From positions 1 through 14,704 of the forward strand of contig JAKSBB010000366.1 of assembly GCA_022361315.1 (NCBI GenBank): a stretch of DNA of 14,704 bases, in the 5' to 3' direction. Origin of the DNA: Desulfobacterales bacterium. GTDB taxonomy: Bacteria > Desulfobacterota > Desulfobacteria > Desulfobacterales > Desulfobacteraceae. The translations under genes and the position numbers were made by a program. The first letter of the stretch is position 1. Every line of letters starts with the position of its first letter. Positions 12,745 to 14,704 of the stretch are shown here, one piece after another. Below the pieces are notes generated by a model. That model had not been told where the DNA came from. It did no database searches and saw only the letters and a program-made list of their open reading frames with translations.

Positions 12745-14704
12745 TTATGAACGGGAAACCAGTGGCAGCCGGATGATAAATGCCGTGCCTTTTCCAGGAT
12801 GAGATATGACTTCCATCTCTCCGTTGTGATCATCCACAATGATAAAATAGGATACGGAAAGCCCAAGTCCCGTTCCCTCACCTTGATCCTTGGTGGTGAA
12901 GAAGGGTTCAAACACCTTTTTCCGGGTTTCCGGATCCATGCCGGGACCATTGTCCTGTATTTCGATTTTTAACATGCCGTTGTCCCGGGACAGCCCCATG
13001 AATAACTTGAACTGGTCGGGCATGTTGTCCATCCGGGACATGGCCTGGGAGGCATTTTTCAGGATATTGAAGATCACCTGCTGGATTTTGGACCGTTCGC
13101 AATAGACGGGGGGCAGGTCCGGTGTGTATTTTCTTGTGATTTCGATGTGTTTAAAATCATACTTCTTTTTAAGATCATAGTCGTTCAGGGCAAGTTCAAG
13201 GGAGGTTTCAAGGATTTCATCCATGGGGTAGTTCTGTTTGGCAAAGTCGGTTTTCCTTGCAAACCCCAGCATATTTTCAATGATTTTCGCCGCCCGGCTG
13301 CCGGCCTGGCTGATATTATCAAGATGGGAGAGAAGCCCTCTTTTTTCCACAAAGGCGGCGATCACCTCCATGGAGATTCCCAGTTCGGTCAACACGGTTT
13401 CACTGGCCGGCATGGGCTGGGTCAGGCGATTCCTGATCACCTGGCCGCTCTGGATCATCCCGGCCAGGGGATTGTTGATCTCATGGGCCATCCCGGCGGC
13501 AAGTCCGCCAATAGACATCATTTTTTCAGTCTGGATCATTAGCTCTTCGGTCTTTTTTCTTTCGGTGAGATCCAGCATGACCCCCCTGAAACCTACGGGC
13601 CTGCTTTGTTCCAACATCACGTTGCTGTATAAAACAACAGGAATGCATGAGCCATCCTTCTTTCTGAGCATGAATTCAGTCTGGACCACCTTATTTGCAG
13701 TCAGTGCCCGGGCCATCGCCTTTCTCGTGGGCTCGCGCAGTTCCGGTTCAACCAGATCAAAGACATCTACCCCACGTTGAAATTCGTCCATTGAGTATCC
13801 GCTGAGTTCGAGGCTGTGCCGGTTTGTGTACGTGAATCGGCCTTCCAGATCCACCTCAAACAGGGGCTGTGGCATAAGTTCCGCCATTTCCCGGAATCTT
13901 TTTTCACTGGTTTCAAAGGCGGCGCAGCTCTCCTGCAGTTCACGGGTTCTTTCCAGAACTTTTTTCTCAAGGTTCTCCTTATGCCTTAAAATGATGTCCT
14001 GGGATTGTTTCCGGTCAATGGCCAGAGCGATCTGATCAGATACAGAGGTGAAAAAATCAATGTCTTCCGGGATAAAGTAACTGGGGTCTGAATAATGTTG
14101 CACCACCATGACACCGATGACTTTTTCACGGACAAGCAGGGGAATCCCTAACCATACAACCGCACTGTGCCCAAGCGGTTTTTGTCTCTGATGCCTTTTT
14201 TCAAGCTGGGACCGGTTCAGAAACAAGGTTTTTTTTGATTTCATGACTTCAAGGGTGAGGGAGGGGCTGCTGTCAGTATAGGGAATCTCCCCGGGCACCA
14301 CCTTGTCATATTCATCGATAAACAACGGGAAAGCCATGGTCTTCTTTTCATTATCCACAATGGAAATGATAAAATTGGGCAGGGGTTTAAGCTGATTCAA
14401 GGTGTCATAAATGGCCTGGTACAATGCATCGAGATGTCCGGTTGTATTCACGGCATTTGAAATCTTATAGAGGGCCCGGGTCAGATTCTCCTTCTTTCGG
14501 ATATCTTCCAATGCCTTTTTTCTGTCCAGCGCCAGTGCCACCTGGTCGGATACTGCCGTGAGCAGTTCCATATCTTTATCGGTAAAATATCCGGGATCAC
14601 TATAGTGCTGAACGGCCATGGCGCCAAGCACCGTATCTCCAACCATTAACGGCACACCTAACCAGATCACGGATAATGTGCCTGACATCTTTTCCCTTTT
14701 TGCC
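12745..14704 (-). CDS. GAF-GAF-PAS sensor histidine kinase, N-terminus off window
   Basis: Sensor kinase read leftward, cut by the right edge. The ATG at 14688 is not a believable start: the frame stays open to the edge, and residues on both sides of it (AKREKM-SGT, then SVIWLGVPL) align with the interior of the second GAF domain (EKRHQRQ, then AVVWLGIPL). Seen, numbered from that Met: end of a first GAF (to about 58); a full second GAF (about 75-228) with the repeated VQHYSDP-x-YF and VSDQ-x-ALA-x-DRK; coiled coil (about 232-265); PAS (about 265-378); HisKA with His402 in GMAHEINNPLAGM; ATPase with NILKNASQAM (541-550), DNGPGM (579-584) and GTGLGL (605-610). No membrane segment is visible, so a cytosolic sensor is likely. 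The transmitter is closely related to that of the kinase at 9736, including the long HisKA linker. Confidence 0.93.
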   Translation of the reverse strand, partial: AKREKMSGTLSVIWLGVPLMVGDTVLGAMAVQHYSDPGYFTDKDMELLTAVSDQVALALDRKKALEDIRKKENLTRALYKISNAVNTTGHLDALYQAIYDTLNQLKPLPNFIISIVDNEKKTMAFPLFIDEYDKVVPGEIPYTDSSPSLTLEVMKSKKTLFLNRSQLEKRHQRQKPLGHSAVVWLGIPLLVREKVIGVMVVQHYSDPSYFIPEDIDFFTSVSDQIALAIDRKQSQDIILRHKENLEKKVLERTRELQESCAAFETSEKRFREMAELMPQPLFEVDLEGRFTYTNRHSLELSGYSMDEFQRGVDVFDLVEPELREPTRKAMARALTANKVVQTEFMLRKKDGSCIPVVLYSNVMLEQSRPVGFRGVMLDLTERKKTEELMIQTEKMMSIGGLAAGMAHEINNPLAGMIQSGQVIRNRLTQPMPASETVLTELGISMEVIAAFVEKRGLLSHLDNISQAGSRAAKIIENMLGFARKTDFAKQNYPMDEILETSLELALNDYDLKKKYDFKHIEITRKYTPDLPPVYCERSKIQQVIFNILKNASQAMSRMDNMPDQFKLFMGLSRDNGMLKIEIQDNGPGMDPETRKKVFEPFFTTKDQGEGTGLGLSVSYFIIVDDHNGEMEVISHPGKGTAFIIRLPLVSRS

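Noticed and set aside
12594..12950. Minus-strand 118-codon frame spanning the end of the second kinase
   Set aside because: It overlaps the ATPase domain of the kinase in another frame and has no ribosome site or motif.

Overview
The window reads as chromosomal DNA of a Gram-negative anaerobe, most likely a sulfate reducer of the Desulfobacterota (Desulfobacteraceae-like). This is inferred from the feoAB plus short DtxR-type regulator arrangement, a signal-peptide-bearing outer-membrane barrel of LbtU type, and abundant sensor kinases with a long HisKA linker. No species can be assigned from sequence alone. No rRNA, tRNA or CRISPR array was seen.

The left part (1-5000) is a metal-handling block. 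FeoB (cut by the left edge) and FeoA are transcribed leftward. A short DtxR/MntR-type regulator is divergent to them, and each side has a recognisable sigma70-type promoter; a dyad lies in the feo spacer. A strong terminator separates this regulator from a convergent P1B-type metal ATPase. The ATPase is divergent to a MarR-family regulator whose metal-ligand pattern resembles the zinc sensor AdcR. The gap between them carries three TTTGA-based dyads. Next is a 58-residue Com-like zinc-ribbon ORF with its own promoter, followed by a strong terminator-like hairpin.

The centre (5100-7400) holds an LbtU-like outer-membrane porin starting only 42 bases after that hairpin, then a convergent class I SAM-dependent methyltransferase. 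Together with feoAB this suggests iron or metal uptake across both membranes, with at least two metal-type regulators nearby.

The right part (7400-14704) is sensory. Two paralogous periplasmic ligand-binding proteins of the branched-chain amino acid type are followed at close spacing by a membrane histidine kinase. No transporter permease or ATPase accompanies them, so this looks like a periplasmic-ligand sensing operon. A second, cytosolic-type kinase with repeated GAF domains, PAS, HisKA and HATPase enters from the right edge, on the minus strand and incomplete at its N-terminus. Its transmitter is clearly related to the first. Between the kinases lies an AT-rich stretch of about 1.1 kb with two small minus-strand ORFs and a decayed N-terminal fragment of an IS91-family transposase.
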